Assembly (NCBI RefSeq): GCF_004009905.1 | Contig: NZ_ML136880.1 | Location: 1-64,000 of the forward strand | Length of the DNA stretch: 64,000 bases | Source of the DNA: Lactobacillus xujianguonis | Lineage (GTDB): Bacteria; Bacillota; Bacilli; Lactobacillales; Lactobacillaceae | Direction: 5' to 3' | Shown here: positions 24,327 to 35,239 of the stretch, one piece after another | How the letters are laid out: every line of letters begins with the position of its first letter | Position numbering within the stretch: position 1 is the stretch's first letter | The notes under the pieces: generated by a model | Databases searched by the model: none | Told to the model about the DNA's origin: nothing | The model's input: the letters and a program-made list of their open reading frames with translations, nothing else | Made by a program: the position numbers and the translations under genes

Positions 24327-25082
24327 TTATTTTAATGGATTTCTACTATTTAACATTTGGTAAAGCAAGATCCCTGTTGCCACACTGGCATTAAGCGATT
24401 GCACATGTCCGACCATTGGTAAAGTTAGAGTTTGATCCATCTGCTTTTTAAGTAATGGCGCAATTCCTTTACCTTCATTTCCAATAACCAGAACCGTTTT
24501 ACCATTGGCATTCCATTGCCGGTAATCTGTGCCCTTCATATCAGTACCAAAGACCCAGTAACCACGTTTTTTAAGTTCTTTAGTTGTCTGAACTAAATTA
24601 TTAACACGTGCTACCGGAACATAGTCAATTGCACCTGTTGAAGTTTTAGCTACTACAGAAGTCAAGCCTGAGGCATGCCGCTTAGGAATAATAATCGCAT
24701 CCACCCCTGTAGCGTCAGCTGACCGCAAAATTGAACCTAAGTTGTGTGGATCTTCAATTGAATCAAGCATTAACAAAAATGGCTCTTTGCCTTCATCATA
24801 AAATTGATCCAGTAACTGATCAAGATCAGCATATTCAAAACTAGAAACTGCCAACACTAGTCCCTGGTGATTGCCACCTTGCACTAATCGATCCAATTTA
24901 TTCTTAGGCACCGTTTGTACAACCAATCGTTTACTCTTGGCTAAAGCATAAACTTGATTGGCAAAATCTTCTTGAATGCCATGTTGCAAAAACACTTTAT
25001 TAATGCGGCTGGCATCTTGTGTTTTGAGAAAGTCTAATCCAGCGTGACGGCCAAAAACAAAATCTTTATCAATTGAAGTCAT
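24327..25082 (-). CDS. rlmB: 23S rRNA (guanosine-2251-2'-O)-methyltransferase RlmB
   Basis: 251 residues. SpoU-type substrate-binding N-domain (DFVFGRHAGLDFLK ... HQGLVLAVSSFEY) and SPOUT knot methyltransferase: motif 1 LDSIEDPHNLGSILRSADATG near residue 107, motif 2 LVIGNEGKGI near residue 202, motif 3 LPMVGHVQSLNASVATGILLY near the C-terminus. It methylates G2251 of 23S rRNA. Start ATG at 25082 lies inside mrnC with a 14-base overlap, so the two are translationally coupled. Confidence 0.95.
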   Translation of the reverse strand: MTSIDKDFVFGRHAGLDFLKTQDASRINKVFLQHGIQEDFANQVYALAKSKRLVVQTVPKNKLDRLVQGGNHQGLVLAVSSFEYADLDQLLDQFYDEGKEPFLLMLDSIEDPHNLGSILRSADATGVDAIIIPKRHASGLTSVVAKTSTGAIDYVPVARVNNLVQTTKELKKRGYWVFGTDMKGTDYRQWNANGKTVLVIGNEGKGIAPLLKKQMDQTLTLPMVGHVQSLNASVATGILLYQMLNSRNPLK

Positions 25083-25512
25083 AATCTTTTAAACCACCAT
25101 TTTCTACGGTTTCAATACACCACTTACTCAAATCATCTACCCGCTTATCTTGATGTGCCAAACTAAGATAGCCAATCATTGCTTCAAAGCCAGTCGAGAA
25201 TTGATATGTTCTTAAACTGGTATGTTTAGCTTTGGTATGACTTTTAGCATTTCGACCACGCTTAAAGGCAGCTAATTCTTCTTCTGATAGCATTTGATCA
25301 TCTTGCATCTTAGTAATTAACCCAGCTTGCGCTTTGGCAGAAACATAATGAGTTGCATCCCGTTGCAAATTTTGCGGCTTCACAATTTCACCTAAAATTA
25401 AATGCCGGCGAATATAAACTTCGTAAACTGCATCTCCTAAATAAGCCAAAGTTTGACCACTTAAAGTATTTGGATCAACCTCTTTTTCGGTTAATTGTTT
25501 AATTTTAATCAC
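25069..25512 (-). CDS. mrnC: Mini-ribonuclease III (23S rRNA maturation)
   Basis: 147 residues, the RNase III catalytic domain alone without a dsRNA-binding domain. [17 protein letters not shown] holds the catalytic Asp, and [28 protein letters not shown] the family-typical basic loop and second acidic motif with Glu. It trims the 3' and 5' ends of the 23S precursor. It overlaps cysS by eight bases upstream and rlmB by 14 downstream, a tight three-gene operon. Confidence 0.93.
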   Translation of the reverse strand: MIKIKQLTEKEVDPNTLSGQTLAYLGDAVYEVYIRRHLILGEIVKPQNLQRDATHYVSAKAQAGLITKMQDDQMLSEEELAAFKRGRNAKSHTKAKHTSLRTYQFSTGFEAMIGYLSLAHQDKRVDDLSKWCIETVENGGLKDYDFN

Positions 25513-26938
25513 GAGTCCACCTAGTTCCTTGAGGAGTATCTTGAATCGTAATCCCCATTTCTTTTAATTGATCACGAATTTGATCACTAGTTGCCCAATC
25601 CTTATTCTTCCGCGCTTCATCACGTTTTTTAACTAACTGATCAATCTCATCATCGTTTGTCCCAGCATTTTGGCTGCAAAGTTGAGCAGTATCAATTCCA
25701 AAAACTAAGAGCCAAGCAGTAAGTTTATCCTTAAACAATTTCAATGATTGCTTATCAACCTTCTCGGCATTGGCATTAGCATTCACAATTGGCAACAAAT
25801 CATAAATTGCAGTTAAGGCATTCTGCACATTAAAGTCGTCGTCCATTGCCATTTCAAACCTACGATTAGTCTCTTCAATTGCCGCAGCCAGTTCTGGCGA
25901 ATTCTCGCTAGCCGTTTCATCTTCTAACCGATAGTTAATATTAACTAAACTATTCTTGAAACGGTCTAAGATCGTAGCAGCTTGTTTTAAATTTTCTTCT
26001 GAATAATTAATCTGCCGACGATATTGCACACTAGCCATGAAGAAACGTAAAACTTGCGAATCAACTTCCTTTAAAATGTCATGAACTGTTACGAAGTTAT
26101 GCAGGGACTTAGACATCTTTTCTTCGTCTTTACCAACGGTTACAAAGCCATTATGCAGCCAATAATTGACGAATTTCTTGCCCGTCTTGGCTTCACTTTG
26201 TGCAATTTCATTTTCATGGTGTGGAAACTCTAAATCTTGACCACCACCGTGAATATCAATCGTATCACCTAAATATTTTGTCGACATCACAGAACATTCA
26301 ATATGCCAACCAGGACGTCCTTTGCCCCAAGGAGAATCCCAAGAAATTTCATCGGGTTCTTTTTGTGCTTTCCAAAGAGCAAAGTCAATCGGATCTTCCT
26401 TACGATCTTGCTCTTCATCATTAATATGTTCTGACGCCCCTTCTTCAAGCTGATCAATATTTTGATCACTTAACTCACCATAATGCTTAAATTTCTTAGC
26501 ACGATAATATACATCGCCTTGGCTTTCATAAGCATAGCCTTGATCAATAAGGGCTTGAACAAAGGAAATGATGTCTTTAATTTCATGAGTTGCACGGGGA
26601 TGCAGTGTGGCAGCTTCGACATTCAAAGCGGCAGTATCTTCTAAATAGGCATTGATAAATTTTTCTGCTAGCTTGGGTACGGTAGTCCCTTCGCTGCGAG
26701 CTTCATTAATCATCTTGTCGTCAACATCGGTAAAATTAGAAACATACTTTACCTGGTAACCCCGATATTCAAAATAACGTCTGATAGTATCAAAGGCAAT
26801 CGCACTTCGAGCGTTACCGATGTGAATGTAGTTATACACAGTAGGTCCACAGACATACATGCTAATTTGTCCTGGAACTAATGGTTTAAATTCTTCTTTT
26901 TTACGCGTCAGCGTATTATAGACTTTCACGGCTAACAC
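25505..26938 (-). CDS. cysS: cysteine-tRNA ligase
   Basis: 477 residues from GTG 26938. Class I synthetase: zinc Cys and HIGH motif in [20 protein letters not shown] (residues 27-46), KMSKS in [16 protein letters not shown] near residue 270, zinc ligands in HIECSVM and [11 protein letters not shown]. The anticodon-binding C-terminal domain is complete ([19 protein letters not shown]). First gene of the cysS-mrnC-rlmB operon. The GTG start follows AGAAGGGATAA. Confidence 0.96.
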   Translation of the reverse strand: MLAVKVYNTLTRKKEEFKPLVPGQISMYVCGPTVYNYIHIGNARSAIAFDTIRRYFEYRGYQVKYVSNFTDVDDKMINEARSEGTTVPKLAEKFINAYLEDTAALNVEAATLHPRATHEIKDIISFVQALIDQGYAYESQGDVYYRAKKFKHYGELSDQNIDQLEEGASEHINDEEQDRKEDPIDFALWKAQKEPDEISWDSPWGKGRPGWHIECSVMSTKYLGDTIDIHGGGQDLEFPHHENEIAQSEAKTGKKFVNYWLHNGFVTVGKDEEKMSKSLHNFVTVHDILKEVDSQVLRFFMASVQYRRQINYSEENLKQAATILDRFKNSLVNINYRLEDETASENSPELAAAIEETNRRFEMAMDDDFNVQNALTAIYDLLPIVNANANAEKVDKQSLKLFKDKLTAWLLVFGIDTAQLCSQNAGTNDDEIDQLVKKRDEARKNKDWATSDQIRDQLKEMGITIQDTPQGTRWTRD

Positions 26939-26979
26939 TTATCCCTTCTGTAAAATTACTATCCTCATTTTAGCAGAAG

Positions 26980-27016
26980 AAAAAAGAAGTTGCAGTTATC
27001 TGCAGCTTCTTTTTAC
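26980..27016 (-). terminator. terminator of gltX
   Basis: Minus strand AAAAAGAAGCTGCAG-ataa-CTGCAACTTC and T6. Confidence 0.8.
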
Positions 27017-27033
27017 TTGCTTAATCTTTAACT

Positions 27034-28533
27034 TTAAAGATTATTTTCACTCATTTGCTTCAAAGTTAAGTCAATATGTTCAACCACACGCTTTTTACCT
27101 AAAAGTTCCATAGCTTCACCGATACCAGGGCCGACCATTGAACGAGTAGTGGCAATTCTGATTGGCATAAAGAGCTGGCGTCCCTTAACACCAGTAGCCT
27201 TACGTGTTGCTTGAATAGCATTCATAATTTGAACTGAAGTAAATCTTGGAACAAGGTCTAATTGCTTCTTGAATTCTTCAATTACGCCGCGACCATCATC
27301 ATTCTTGATTTCTTCAATTTCCTCGTCTGAAAGATCCTTAGCTTCTTCAAAGAAGATCTTAGTCATGTCCACAATTTGCTTAGTGTAGGACATTTGAACT
27401 GAGTAAATGTTAACCAATTGACGAATCCATTCCATCTTTTCTGGAGTTGGATGTTCATCAACTAAACCTGCTTCTTGTAAGTTATTCAAAGCCAGGTCAA
27501 GTAAGGTATCACGATCAGCCTTCTTGATGTATTGGTTGTTAATCCATTCAAGCTTCTTTTGATCAAAGGCAGCAGGTGACTTAGACAAACGAGCTGGATC
27601 AAATAACTTGATAAATTCACGTTGGCTGAAAATTTCGTTTTCACCCTTTGGTGACCAACCAAGAAGAGTAATAAAGTTGAACATTGCGTCTGGTAAGTAG
27701 CCAAGATCACGATATTGTTCAATAAATTGTAAGACTGATTCATCACGTTTAGAAAGCTTCTTACCAGTTTCTGAGTTAATGATCAAAGTCATGTGACCAA
27801 ACTTAGGTGGCTCCCAACCAAGTGCTTCATAAACAACTAATTGCTTAGGAGTGTTAGAAACGTGGTCATCCCCACGAAGGACGTGAGTAATCTTCATCAA
27901 GTGATCGTCAATCACAACGGCAAAGTTGTAAGTTGGCATCCCATCACGTTTTTGGATAACAAAGTCACCACCGATGGTGTCTGATTCAAATTCAAGGTGA
28001 CCCTTAACAATGTCGTCCCATGAATAAGTTTCCATTTCTGGAATATGAATCCGGACAACTGGCTTGAGGCCTTTTGCCTTAGCTTCTTCTTGTGCTTGCT
28101 TAATTTCGTCAGCAGTCATACCTTCATATTCATAAGTGTAGTGAGGAGCAATACCCATTGCACGTTGTTCTTCACGTTGGGCTTCAAGTTCTTCTTCAGT
28201 CTTATATGAATAGTATGCTTTACCTTCGTCAATTAATTGATCAATGTACTTTTGGTAAATATCTTTTCTTTCTGATTGACGGTATGGACCATAGTCTCCG
28301 CCCTTGTCAGGACCTTCATCCCAATCAATACCTAACCAGTGCAAGTTTTCCATTTGAGACTTAGAACCGCCCTTAACATTCCGCTTTTGGTCGGTATCTT
28401 CAATTCTCAAAACAAAAGTACCCTTGTTATGACGAGCAAACAAATAGTTAAAAAGTGCAGTACGTGCATTACCAATATGTAAATGTCCTGTTGGACTTGG
28501 TGCATATCTTACACGGATTTTTTCTTTAGCCAA
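27034..28533 (-). CDS. gltX: glutamate-tRNA ligase
   Basis: 499 residues from a TTG start. Class I: HIGH as [20 protein letters not shown] (residues 9-28), KMSKS-equivalent [12 protein letters not shown] near residue 260, and the helical anticodon domain with [14 protein letters not shown] near the end. In lactobacilli lacking GlnRS the non-discriminating enzyme also charges tRNA-Gln, which Gat amidotransferase then converts; this is family knowledge and is not shown here. It has its own promoter region (95 bases to cysS, 77 to radA). Confidence 0.96.
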   Translation of the reverse strand: MAKEKIRVRYAPSPTGHLHIGNARTALFNYLFARHNKGTFVLRIEDTDQKRNVKGGSKSQMENLHWLGIDWDEGPDKGGDYGPYRQSERKDIYQKYIDQLIDEGKAYYSYKTEEELEAQREEQRAMGIAPHYTYEYEGMTADEIKQAQEEAKAKGLKPVVRIHIPEMETYSWDDIVKGHLEFESDTIGGDFVIQKRDGMPTYNFAVVIDDHLMKITHVLRGDDHVSNTPKQLVVYEALGWEPPKFGHMTLIINSETGKKLSKRDESVLQFIEQYRDLGYLPDAMFNFITLLGWSPKGENEIFSQREFIKLFDPARLSKSPAAFDQKKLEWINNQYIKKADRDTLLDLALNNLQEAGLVDEHPTPEKMEWIRQLVNIYSVQMSYTKQIVDMTKIFFEEAKDLSDEEIEEIKNDDGRGVIEEFKKQLDLVPRFTSVQIMNAIQATRKATGVKGRQLFMPIRIATTRSMVGPGIGEAMELLGKKRVVEHIDLTLKQMSENNL

Positions 28534-28610
28534 AATTCATGCCTCTTTCACAATATAGTAGATTTTAACATTCTTAGTTTACGCGCAATAAGTGAAAAGT
28601 TCAATTACTG

Positions 28611-29987
28611 CTAGCCAAAAACTAATTTTAATGCTTGAGGAATGCTAGCAACAGGAACTACTTCAATTCCAAAATTCTTTAAACTACTAGTCATATTATG
28701 GCGCGGAATAAAAATTCTTGTGAAGCCGACCTTTGCTGCTTCCTTAATTCGAGCTTCAATCTTATCAACTCTTCTAACTTCGCCAGTCAAGCCAACTTCG
28801 CCAACAAAACAATCAGTCGGTAAAATTTCTTTATCGGTATAACTAGAAGCTACGGCCATCACAACTGCTAGATCAATTGCTGGTTCATTCAATCTAATTC
28901 CACCAGTAGCTGTTAAATAAACATCTTGATTCTGCAACATCAAATTACCCCGCTTTTCTAGCACAGCAAGCAGTAAAGCGGCCCGATTATAGTCAATACC
29001 TGAAGTGGTTCTTTTGGCATAGCCAAAGGCGGTTGGCGTAACCAAGGCTTGAATTTCAGCTAGTAATGAGCGAGTTCCTTCTAAGGAAACCACGACAGCT
29101 GAGCCGGTTGATTTGGGTAACCGTTGATCTAAAAAAATTGAAGATGGATTAGTTACTTCATGCAAACCTTCATTAACCATTTCGAACATGCCAATTTCAT
29201 TAGCAGCCCCAAAACGGTTCTTCACTGAATGCAAAATTCGGTAGGAATGATGTTCATCCCCTTCAAAATACAGCACGGTATCAACCATGTGCTCCAAAAT
29301 TTTAGGACCAGCAATGGCACCCTCTTTGGTAACATGACCAATGACAAAGACCGTGATTGCGTCCATTTTAGCGATTTTCATCAGTTCACTGGTTACCTCT
29401 CTTACTTGGGAAGCAGATCCCGTCATGGAGTCCAAACTCGGCTCATTCATCGTTTGAATGGAATCAATTACCAAAAAATCTGGCTTAACCTCATCAATTT
29501 GTTCACGAATATCGTGCATATCTGTCTCAGGATATAAAAGCATTTTACTTTGACCAACACCTAAGCGGTCAGCCCGTAATTTAATTTGGTTAGCTGATTC
29601 TTCTCCTGAAACATACAAGACTTTATATTTTTCTGATAAATCACTCATGATTTGCAGCATTAAGGTCGACTTACCAATTCCGGGGTCACCCCCAATTAAA
29701 ACCAAAGAGCCAGGAACAATCCCGCCGCCTAATACTCGGTTTAATTCCTCAGATTTAGTTGGGATCCGGTCTTCCTTTTTAGCAGCCACTTCATCTAATT
29801 TAACCGGTTCATTAATGCCTGTCTTCTTGATTAATTGACTTGGAGCTACCTTGGCAGATCTCTTTTGAACTTCTTGAGTTTCTTTTTCAAACTGGTTCCA
29901 AGCACCACAATTAGGGCAACGACCTAAATAGCTAGCAGAAATATAACCACAAGAATGACATTTATATTGGGTTTTAACTCGTGCCAT
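28611..29987 (-). CDS. radA: DNA repair ATPase RadA
   Basis: 458 residues. N-terminal zinc finger CHSCGYISASYLGRCPNC (residues 10-27), Walker A GGDPGIGKSTLM near residue 95, Walker B FLVIDSIQT, the RadA-specific KNRFGA motif near residue 255 and a C-terminal Lon-protease-like domain (CFVGEVGLTGEVRRVDKIEARIKEA) without its catalytic Ser. It processes recombination intermediates and drives branch migration. The ATG overlaps the dut stop by one base, so the pair is an operon. Confidence 0.96.
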   Translation of the reverse strand: MARVKTQYKCHSCGYISASYLGRCPNCGAWNQFEKETQEVQKRSAKVAPSQLIKKTGINEPVKLDEVAAKKEDRIPTKSEELNRVLGGGIVPGSLVLIGGDPGIGKSTLMLQIMSDLSEKYKVLYVSGEESANQIKLRADRLGVGQSKMLLYPETDMHDIREQIDEVKPDFLVIDSIQTMNEPSLDSMTGSASQVREVTSELMKIAKMDAITVFVIGHVTKEGAIAGPKILEHMVDTVLYFEGDEHHSYRILHSVKNRFGAANEIGMFEMVNEGLHEVTNPSSIFLDQRLPKSTGSAVVVSLEGTRSLLAEIQALVTPTAFGYAKRTTSGIDYNRAALLLAVLEKRGNLMLQNQDVYLTATGGIRLNEPAIDLAVVMAVASSYTDKEILPTDCFVGEVGLTGEVRRVDKIEARIKEAAKVGFTRIFIPRHNMTSSLKNFGIEVVPVASIPQALKLVFG

Positions 29988-30538
29988 TAATCATCTTCCT
30001 CTTCATTTGTAGATCCAAAGCCGCTTAAGCGTGCACGGCTAATTGGATGATCATCGTCAGTTTTAAGATACTTCATAAAAATCCCTTGGGCAATCCGGTC
30101 GCCCTTGTGGATATGAAGTGGACAAACACCATAGTTTAAAACTTGGACAAATAACTCTCCTTCATTATTAGGATTGTTATAATAATCCGCATCAATTACG
30201 CCGATCCCATTCGGCAAAGCTAAATGCTTTTTAAAAGTATTAGATGAACGGTTAGCCAAAATCAGAACTTCATCTTCTGGCATATAAACTTTTAATCCCG
30301 TTGGCACCAAAAGCGGTTTAAGAATTTTATCAGCCATTTCAAAATCCCGTTCATACAGTTGGTGACCATTTCTAATTAACCGAAAAATTCTAACAAAATC
30401 TAAGCGCCAAATGCTTGGAATGGTAATATCTTCGGCCGCCTCAATATCATAACCAGCACTGGCTAAAGTTTGCCGTCTAGGCAAGTTAATACCTGCATCC
30501 TTATATCTGGTAACAACTTCAAATCCGCGTGTTTTCAT
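29987..30538 (-). CDS. dut: dUTP diphosphatase
   Basis: 183 residues from the ATG at 30538 (MKTRGFEVV), which has GGAG at a good distance; a five-codon longer start at 30553 is possible. Trimeric dUTPase motifs: LPRRQTLASAGYDIEA (motif 1), NRSSNTFKKHLALPNGIGVID (motifs 2 and 3 region), DRIAQGIF (motif 4), RLSGFGSTN (motif 5). About 35 residues longer than typical because of an insertion at about 50-85 (RLDFVRIFRLIRNGHQL), as seen in some lactobacilli. Removes dUTP and supplies dUMP. Operon with radA. Confidence 0.92.
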   Translation of the reverse strand: MKTRGFEVVTRYKDAGINLPRRQTLASAGYDIEAAEDITIPSIWRLDFVRIFRLIRNGHQLYERDFEMADKILKPLLVPTGLKVYMPEDEVLILANRSSNTFKKHLALPNGIGVIDADYYNNPNNEGELFVQVLNYGVCPLHIHKGDRIAQGIFMKYLKTDDDHPISRARLSGFGSTNEEEDD

Positions 30539-30627
30539 CTTCCATAACTCCATAAAAAAATCCTATGACAGTTATCCATTTTACAATGTTTTGCAGAAAG
30601 AAAAAATGAATATGTATCTCCAAGATC

Positions 30628-30663
30628 AAAAAAGCGTTTGAGCAGTTGCTCAAACGCCTTTTG
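30628..30663 (-). terminator. terminator of the oxalate operon (after frc)
   Basis: GCGTTTGAGCA (30634-30644) and TGCTCAAACGC (30647-30657) with A6 on the left, which is T6 on the minus strand. Confidence 0.8.
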
Positions 30664-30675
30664 ATTAATCAAGAA

Positions 30676-32010
30676 TTATTCACCTTTAATTACTTGAACA
30701 CGAGGGTTCTTAGGACCTTGTGCCTTAGAAATTACGCCTTCATCAGTTAATTTTTCGATTTGATCTGGATCATAACCAAGTGAAGCCAAAATTTCCTTGT
30801 TGTTTTCACCAAGGTCTGGTGCACGCTTATAATCAGGCTTGTAGTTAGCAAGTGAGAATGGTAAACCAATAGTCTTGAACTTGCCACGGTTACCACCTTG
30901 ATCGATGGTTACAATAGTACCATCTTCGTTCAAGTCTGGGTCATTTTCAATTTCGTGCCAATCAAGAACTGGACCTACAGGAACACCAGCAGCACCCAAA
31001 GTCTTAGTTAATTCATACTTATCGTATTGCTTAGTGTAGCTTTCGATTAATGGATAAATTTCTTCCTTGTGTAATTGACGGTTTTGCCAACCATCAAAGC
31101 GAGGATCAGTAATCCATTCTGGGTGACCCATCGTGTTAGCAATTGCTGCCCAGCTCTTGTCACTGTTTTGGATAACGATGTATACGTAAGCGTTAGGATC
31201 AGTTTCCCAGCCCTTAGCCTTGTAAGTCCAACCAATAACTTGACCACCTTCAGTGTTCTCAGCACGAGGAATAGCCTTGCCCCACTTCCAGTTAGGGTAA
31301 ACAGCGTAGTGAGGTAAAGCACCTAAGTTGTCTAACATGATTTGGTCACGTAATTTAATCCGGCAAAGGTTAAGTACAGCATCTTGCATTGATTGGTATA
31401 CGAAAGTACCTTCACCAGTGTGTTCACGTTGAAGAAGGGCTGCTAAGATACCGATAGCTAAGTGCATCCCTGAGTTTGAGTCACCTAAAGCAGCAGCTGA
31501 TTGGGTAGGAACGTTAGCTTTGCCTTCGTTCCAACCAGTAGCAGAAGCAGCACCACCAGCAGATTGCGCAACTGGTTCAAAGGCCTTAACATTTTCAAAA
31601 CGTGAACCTTCATTAAATCCCTTAAGTGAAGCGTAAATCAACTTTGGATTCAACTTGTGAACAGTGTCCCAGCCAAAGCCGTTACGTTCTGCTGAACCTG
31701 GAGCAATGTTTTCAACAAAGACATCAGCCTTCTTAAGTAAGTCGGACATAATCTTCTTACCTTCGTCGGTCTTAATGTTCAAAGTCAAAGACTTCTTGTT
31801 AGCATTTAATTGTAAGTAGTAAAGACTCCATGAGTCTTGGATATCAAGTAATTCGTTTCTAGTTGGATCACCAGTACCAGTACGTTCAATTTTAATAACT
31901 TCAGCACCAAGCCAAGCTAAAAGTTGTGTACATGAAGGACCTGATTGTACTTGGGTCCAGTCAACGACTTTAACGCCTTTTAAAGGAGCGTAATTATTTT
32001 CTTCTGTCAT
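30676..32010 (-). CDS. frc: formyl-CoA transferase
   Basis: 444 residues, class III (CaiB/BaiF) CoA-transferase of near-canonical Frc length. LKGVKVVDWTQVQSGPSCTQLLAWLGAE at the N-terminus holds the CoA-binding Gln; the catalytic Asp is in ALGDSNSGMHLAIG near residue 170; the glycine loop is seen as SAGGAASATGW. It moves CoA from formyl-CoA to oxalate, giving oxalyl-CoA for the decarboxylase encoded 29 bases upstream. Together with oxc this is the oxalate-degradation pair of L. acidophilus and L. gasseri, linked to acid-inducible oxalate use. Confidence 0.93.
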   Translation of the reverse strand: MTEENNYAPLKGVKVVDWTQVQSGPSCTQLLAWLGAEVIKIERTGTGDPTRNELLDIQDSWSLYYLQLNANKKSLTLNIKTDEGKKIMSDLLKKADVFVENIAPGSAERNGFGWDTVHKLNPKLIYASLKGFNEGSRFENVKAFEPVAQSAGGAASATGWNEGKANVPTQSAAALGDSNSGMHLAIGILAALLQREHTGEGTFVYQSMQDAVLNLCRIKLRDQIMLDNLGALPHYAVYPNWKWGKAIPRAENTEGGQVIGWTYKAKGWETDPNAYVYIVIQNSDKSWAAIANTMGHPEWITDPRFDGWQNRQLHKEEIYPLIESYTKQYDKYELTKTLGAAGVPVGPVLDWHEIENDPDLNEDGTIVTIDQGGNRGKFKTIGLPFSLANYKPDYKRAPDLGENNKEILASLGYDPDQIEKLTDEGVISKAQGPKNPRVQVIKGE

Positions 32011-32039
32011 TTTAATTGCCTCTTCTTTTAATTAGCCGA

Positions 32040-33755
32040 TTAGTTATTCTTATTTTCTAAACTTGATAAATCGAGTTTGGGATTCAAATTACCAATGTGA
32101 CCTGATTCCTTACCCATTGATGGTGCAATTTGAACATCAATTAAGCTTGGACGACCAGACTCAACAGCCTTACTAAAGGTATCAGCCATTTCTTGGTAGT
32201 TAGTTACAAAGTAGCTGTCACCACCAAATGCCTTAGCCATTAAGTCGTATCTTGCCTCAGCATCAAGTGTAGTTGGCCCTAATTGATCAGATACTACTTG
32301 ATCGGTACCGTTGTAAATACCACCATTGTTAACAACGACAACGGTGATTGGTAAGTTGTAACGGCAGATGGTTTCCATTTCCATTCCGTCAAAACCAAAG
32401 GCACTATCACCTTCAAGAGCAACAACATGCTTGCCAGTTTCAACAGCAGTGGCAATAGCGTAGCCAAGACCAACACCCATTACGCCCCAAGTACCAGTAT
32501 CAAGACGGTGACGTGGCAACTTCATGTTGACTAAGTTACGACCGATATCAAGTGTGTTAGCACCTTCACTGACAATGTAGGTATCTGGGTTCTTGGTGAA
32601 GTAATCGTTAATTGGTTCAATTGCACCGTAGTAACCAAATTCTGGATTAGTCTTACCAGCTTCAATTCTCTTAGCAAATTTAGCGTCATTCTTAGCAGTA
32701 TCGTCTGCAATAGCACCAAGCCAAGCTGGATCTGCCTTGTAGTTAGCTGCCTTTAAAGCTGGAACTAACTTGTTCAAAATTGAGCCTAAATCACCTAAAA
32801 GTGGAGCTGAGATCTTTTGCGTAGAATCAAATTGAGTTGCTTCAATATCTAATTGAATGAACTTAGCATCTGGATTGAATTGTGGTGCATCACCAAATGA
32901 AAGCATCCAGTTCAAACGAGCGCCAATCAAGATCACAACATCAGCACTCTTCAATGACAATGAACGAGCAGCGGCTGCTGAGTGCTTATCACCATCTGGA
33001 ATGACACCCTTAGCCATTGACATTGGCAAGAATGGAATATCAGTATTATTAACTAATTCTTGAACTTGCTTTTCAACGCGGGCATAAGCAGCACCCTTAC
33101 CTAAAATGATTAATGGCTTCTTAGCACTCTTGATCAATTCAACAGCGCGGTTAACAGCTTCATCACTTGGTTCTTGCTTTGGTGCTGGGTCAACAATTTC
33201 AAAAATACCATTATCAGTTGCGTCTTCTGGAAGCATTGAAGAAATAGTGTCAGCTGGCAAGTCAAGATAAACACCACCTGGACGACCTGAAACAGCAGTT
33301 CTAATTGCTCTTGCAACTGCAATCCCAACATCTTGGGCACGGTCTACACGGTAAGCTTTCTTACAGAATGGCTTAGCCATGTTATATTGGTCAATTCCTT
33401 CATAGTCACCTTGATCAAGGTCAATAATATGTCTTTCTGAAGAACCAGAAATCATGAGCAATGGGAAACAATTCTTAGTAGCTTGAGCTAAAGCAGGAAG
33501 ACCATTCATAAATCCAGGTGCTGAAACAGTAAAGGCAACACCAGGTTTTTGAGTCAAAAAGCCAGCAGCTGCGGCAGCATCAACAGCAGCATCTTCACGA
33601 CGGAAGCCGTAATACTTCATTCCGCGCAATTCTGCTAATCTCATCATGTCAGTAATTGGAATACCAACAACACCATAAAGATTCTTAATTCCATGCTTTT
33701 GTAAAGCTTCAAGCATTAAGCTTGCGCCAGTTCTATCTAATGAACTATCAGCCAT
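32040..33755 (-). CDS. oxc: oxalyl-CoA decarboxylase
   Basis: 571 residues, thiamine-diphosphate enzyme of the acetolactate-synthase fold. Catalytic Glu near residue 54 (REDAAVDAAAAAGFLT region), YEGIDQYNMAKPFCKKAYRV motif specific for Oxc, and the ThDP motif EGDSAFGFDGMEMETICRYN near residue 450 with NNGGIYNG. It decarboxylates oxalyl-CoA to formyl-CoA and CO2, consuming a proton; with formate exit this can support acid tolerance. ATG follows AAGGGAGGC. Operon with frc. Confidence 0.95.
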   Translation of the reverse strand: MADSSLDRTGASLMLEALQKHGIKNLYGVVGIPITDMMRLAELRGMKYYGFRREDAAVDAAAAAGFLTQKPGVAFTVSAPGFMNGLPALAQATKNCFPLLMISGSSERHIIDLDQGDYEGIDQYNMAKPFCKKAYRVDRAQDVGIAVARAIRTAVSGRPGGVYLDLPADTISSMLPEDATDNGIFEIVDPAPKQEPSDEAVNRAVELIKSAKKPLIILGKGAAYARVEKQVQELVNNTDIPFLPMSMAKGVIPDGDKHSAAAARSLSLKSADVVILIGARLNWMLSFGDAPQFNPDAKFIQLDIEATQFDSTQKISAPLLGDLGSILNKLVPALKAANYKADPAWLGAIADDTAKNDAKFAKRIEAGKTNPEFGYYGAIEPINDYFTKNPDTYIVSEGANTLDIGRNLVNMKLPRHRLDTGTWGVMGVGLGYAIATAVETGKHVVALEGDSAFGFDGMEMETICRYNLPITVVVVNNGGIYNGTDQVVSDQLGPTTLDAEARYDLMAKAFGGDSYFVTNYQEMADTFSKAVESGRPSLIDVQIAPSMGKESGHIGNLNPKLDLSSLENKNN

Positions 33756-33873
33756 AATTAGCCTCCCTTAATTACTAATTACTGATATTATTTACGACTT
33801 TATTATTGTTTAATTTTTTCACAGATAAAGGTCTTTTAACTGATCTTTACCATCTTTATTTTTTCTTTATTAA

Positions 33874-35055
33874 TTAATGGAACATACTGGATAAAATTGG
33901 CAAAAGCCAAATCCAGAAGATACAAGTTACAGCAAAGAAGACGGTTGAAACTGCAACTGAGCTAGCCCCTTCTTTGACATAGATATTGTAGCGACTGGAA
34001 ATGATAATTCCGGAAAATGCTGGTGGTAAAGCAGTTGCCAAACAGAGCATTGAAATCTTATTTGGATCTGATCCCATTCCGCATAAGTAAGCAGCTAAGA
34101 CAATAATTGCTGGTGTTAAGATCAAACGATAGAAGGTGTTCCAAAGAACTTCTTTATCAATTGAGAACTTAACCGTTGATAGTGATAACCCAGCAGCTAA
34201 AACCGCTACACCAGAATTAGCTTTAGCAATCAAATCAAAACTTGGATCCCAAGCTACTGGAATCTTCAAACCGAGCAAAACCAAAATTACAGCCAATAAT
34301 GGAGCAGCGGCAACTGGTTGTTTAACTGCATTGATAATTGCTTCAACTGTTGAATTGCCTGGTTCCTTCTTCTTACGACCTGCATGACTTCTAATTTCAG
34401 CTCTAGCTAAATCAATTTCACGCGTAATCCCGACTTCTTTTAAAGCTTTAGCTTCCTCGTCAGTAACTGAAACCCCATCAGGAATTGTTTTCACAACATC
34501 CTTTGGTGCTACTGCCTTAGATTTTAGTGCAGTTGCCGTTTGATCGTCAGCTTTTTTGACTTGGTGCACCCCAGCTTTCATTCGATCGTTAGCTTGCCCC
34601 TTATTAATTAAAGCCAAACCGATTGGAATGGTAACCGCGTTAACCACGATCGAGACAATTCCGATTACCAAATTGGTTGTTACATCATTGCCATAGATTG
34701 GATCAAGGATAGCAAATCCCAAAAAACCAATTGTTGGTGAACCAGCAATTAAAGCACAGACGGCTGCTTGTTGCGTTGAACGATGGAACAGCAGCTTATC
34801 TAACCAGTAACTAAGCAAGAACAAGCCAGTTACTCCGATAATGGAAATCAATGTTAAAACTACGTCTTGAGCAAACATTGATCTAGTTGCTTTGACAATT
34901 GACACAAACAAAGCAGCTGGTAAAGCAATATTCAGCACTAATTTATTTAGCCCTTGTCTTTGATCATCATCAAAGAACTTTACCTTACCGCAGATATATC
35001 CCAAGATCATAATGACCAAGATTGGAATAATATCGTTGACTAGTATTGTAGTCAT
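33874..35055 (-). CDS. AEC family transporter of the oxalate locus
   Basis: 393 residues, ten or so membrane helices in two blocks separated by a long hydrophilic cytoplasmic loop at about 150-235 (NDRMKAGVHQVKKADDQTA ... RSHAGRKKKEPGN). N-terminal ILVNDIIPILVIMILGYICG and C-terminal LCLATALPPAFSGIIISS carry the AEC discontinuous-helix prolines. The gene ends 118 bases before oxc on the same strand, so it plausibly supplies oxalate uptake or oxalate/formate exchange. Oxalobacter uses OxlT (MFS) instead, so this would be a different carrier; the substrate is inference. Confidence 0.85.
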   Translation of the reverse strand: MTTILVNDIIPILVIMILGYICGKVKFFDDDQRQGLNKLVLNIALPAALFVSIVKATRSMFAQDVVLTLISIIGVTGLFLLSYWLDKLLFHRSTQQAAVCALIAGSPTIGFLGFAILDPIYGNDVTTNLVIGIVSIVVNAVTIPIGLALINKGQANDRMKAGVHQVKKADDQTATALKSKAVAPKDVVKTIPDGVSVTDEEAKALKEVGITREIDLARAEIRSHAGRKKKEPGNSTVEAIINAVKQPVAAAPLLAVILVLLGLKIPVAWDPSFDLIAKANSGVAVLAAGLSLSTVKFSIDKEVLWNTFYRLILTPAIIVLAAYLCGMGSDPNKISMLCLATALPPAFSGIIISSRYNIYVKEGASSVAVSTVFFAVTCIFWIWLLPILSSMFH

Positions 35056-35239
35056 GATCTTTTCCTCCCTTTCCTAAGAAATAAAAGTCAATATAAGTCC
35101 GATCCTTATGAGATTATAAGATGTTTGATTATCGGCGTAATGCCGCATCCTACAAGCAGATAAAGCTGTCCTTACAGGGTTTAATATACGCAACTTGATA
35201 ACAGAAAACAATTGTAAACACTTAAAAATAAAAAGATTT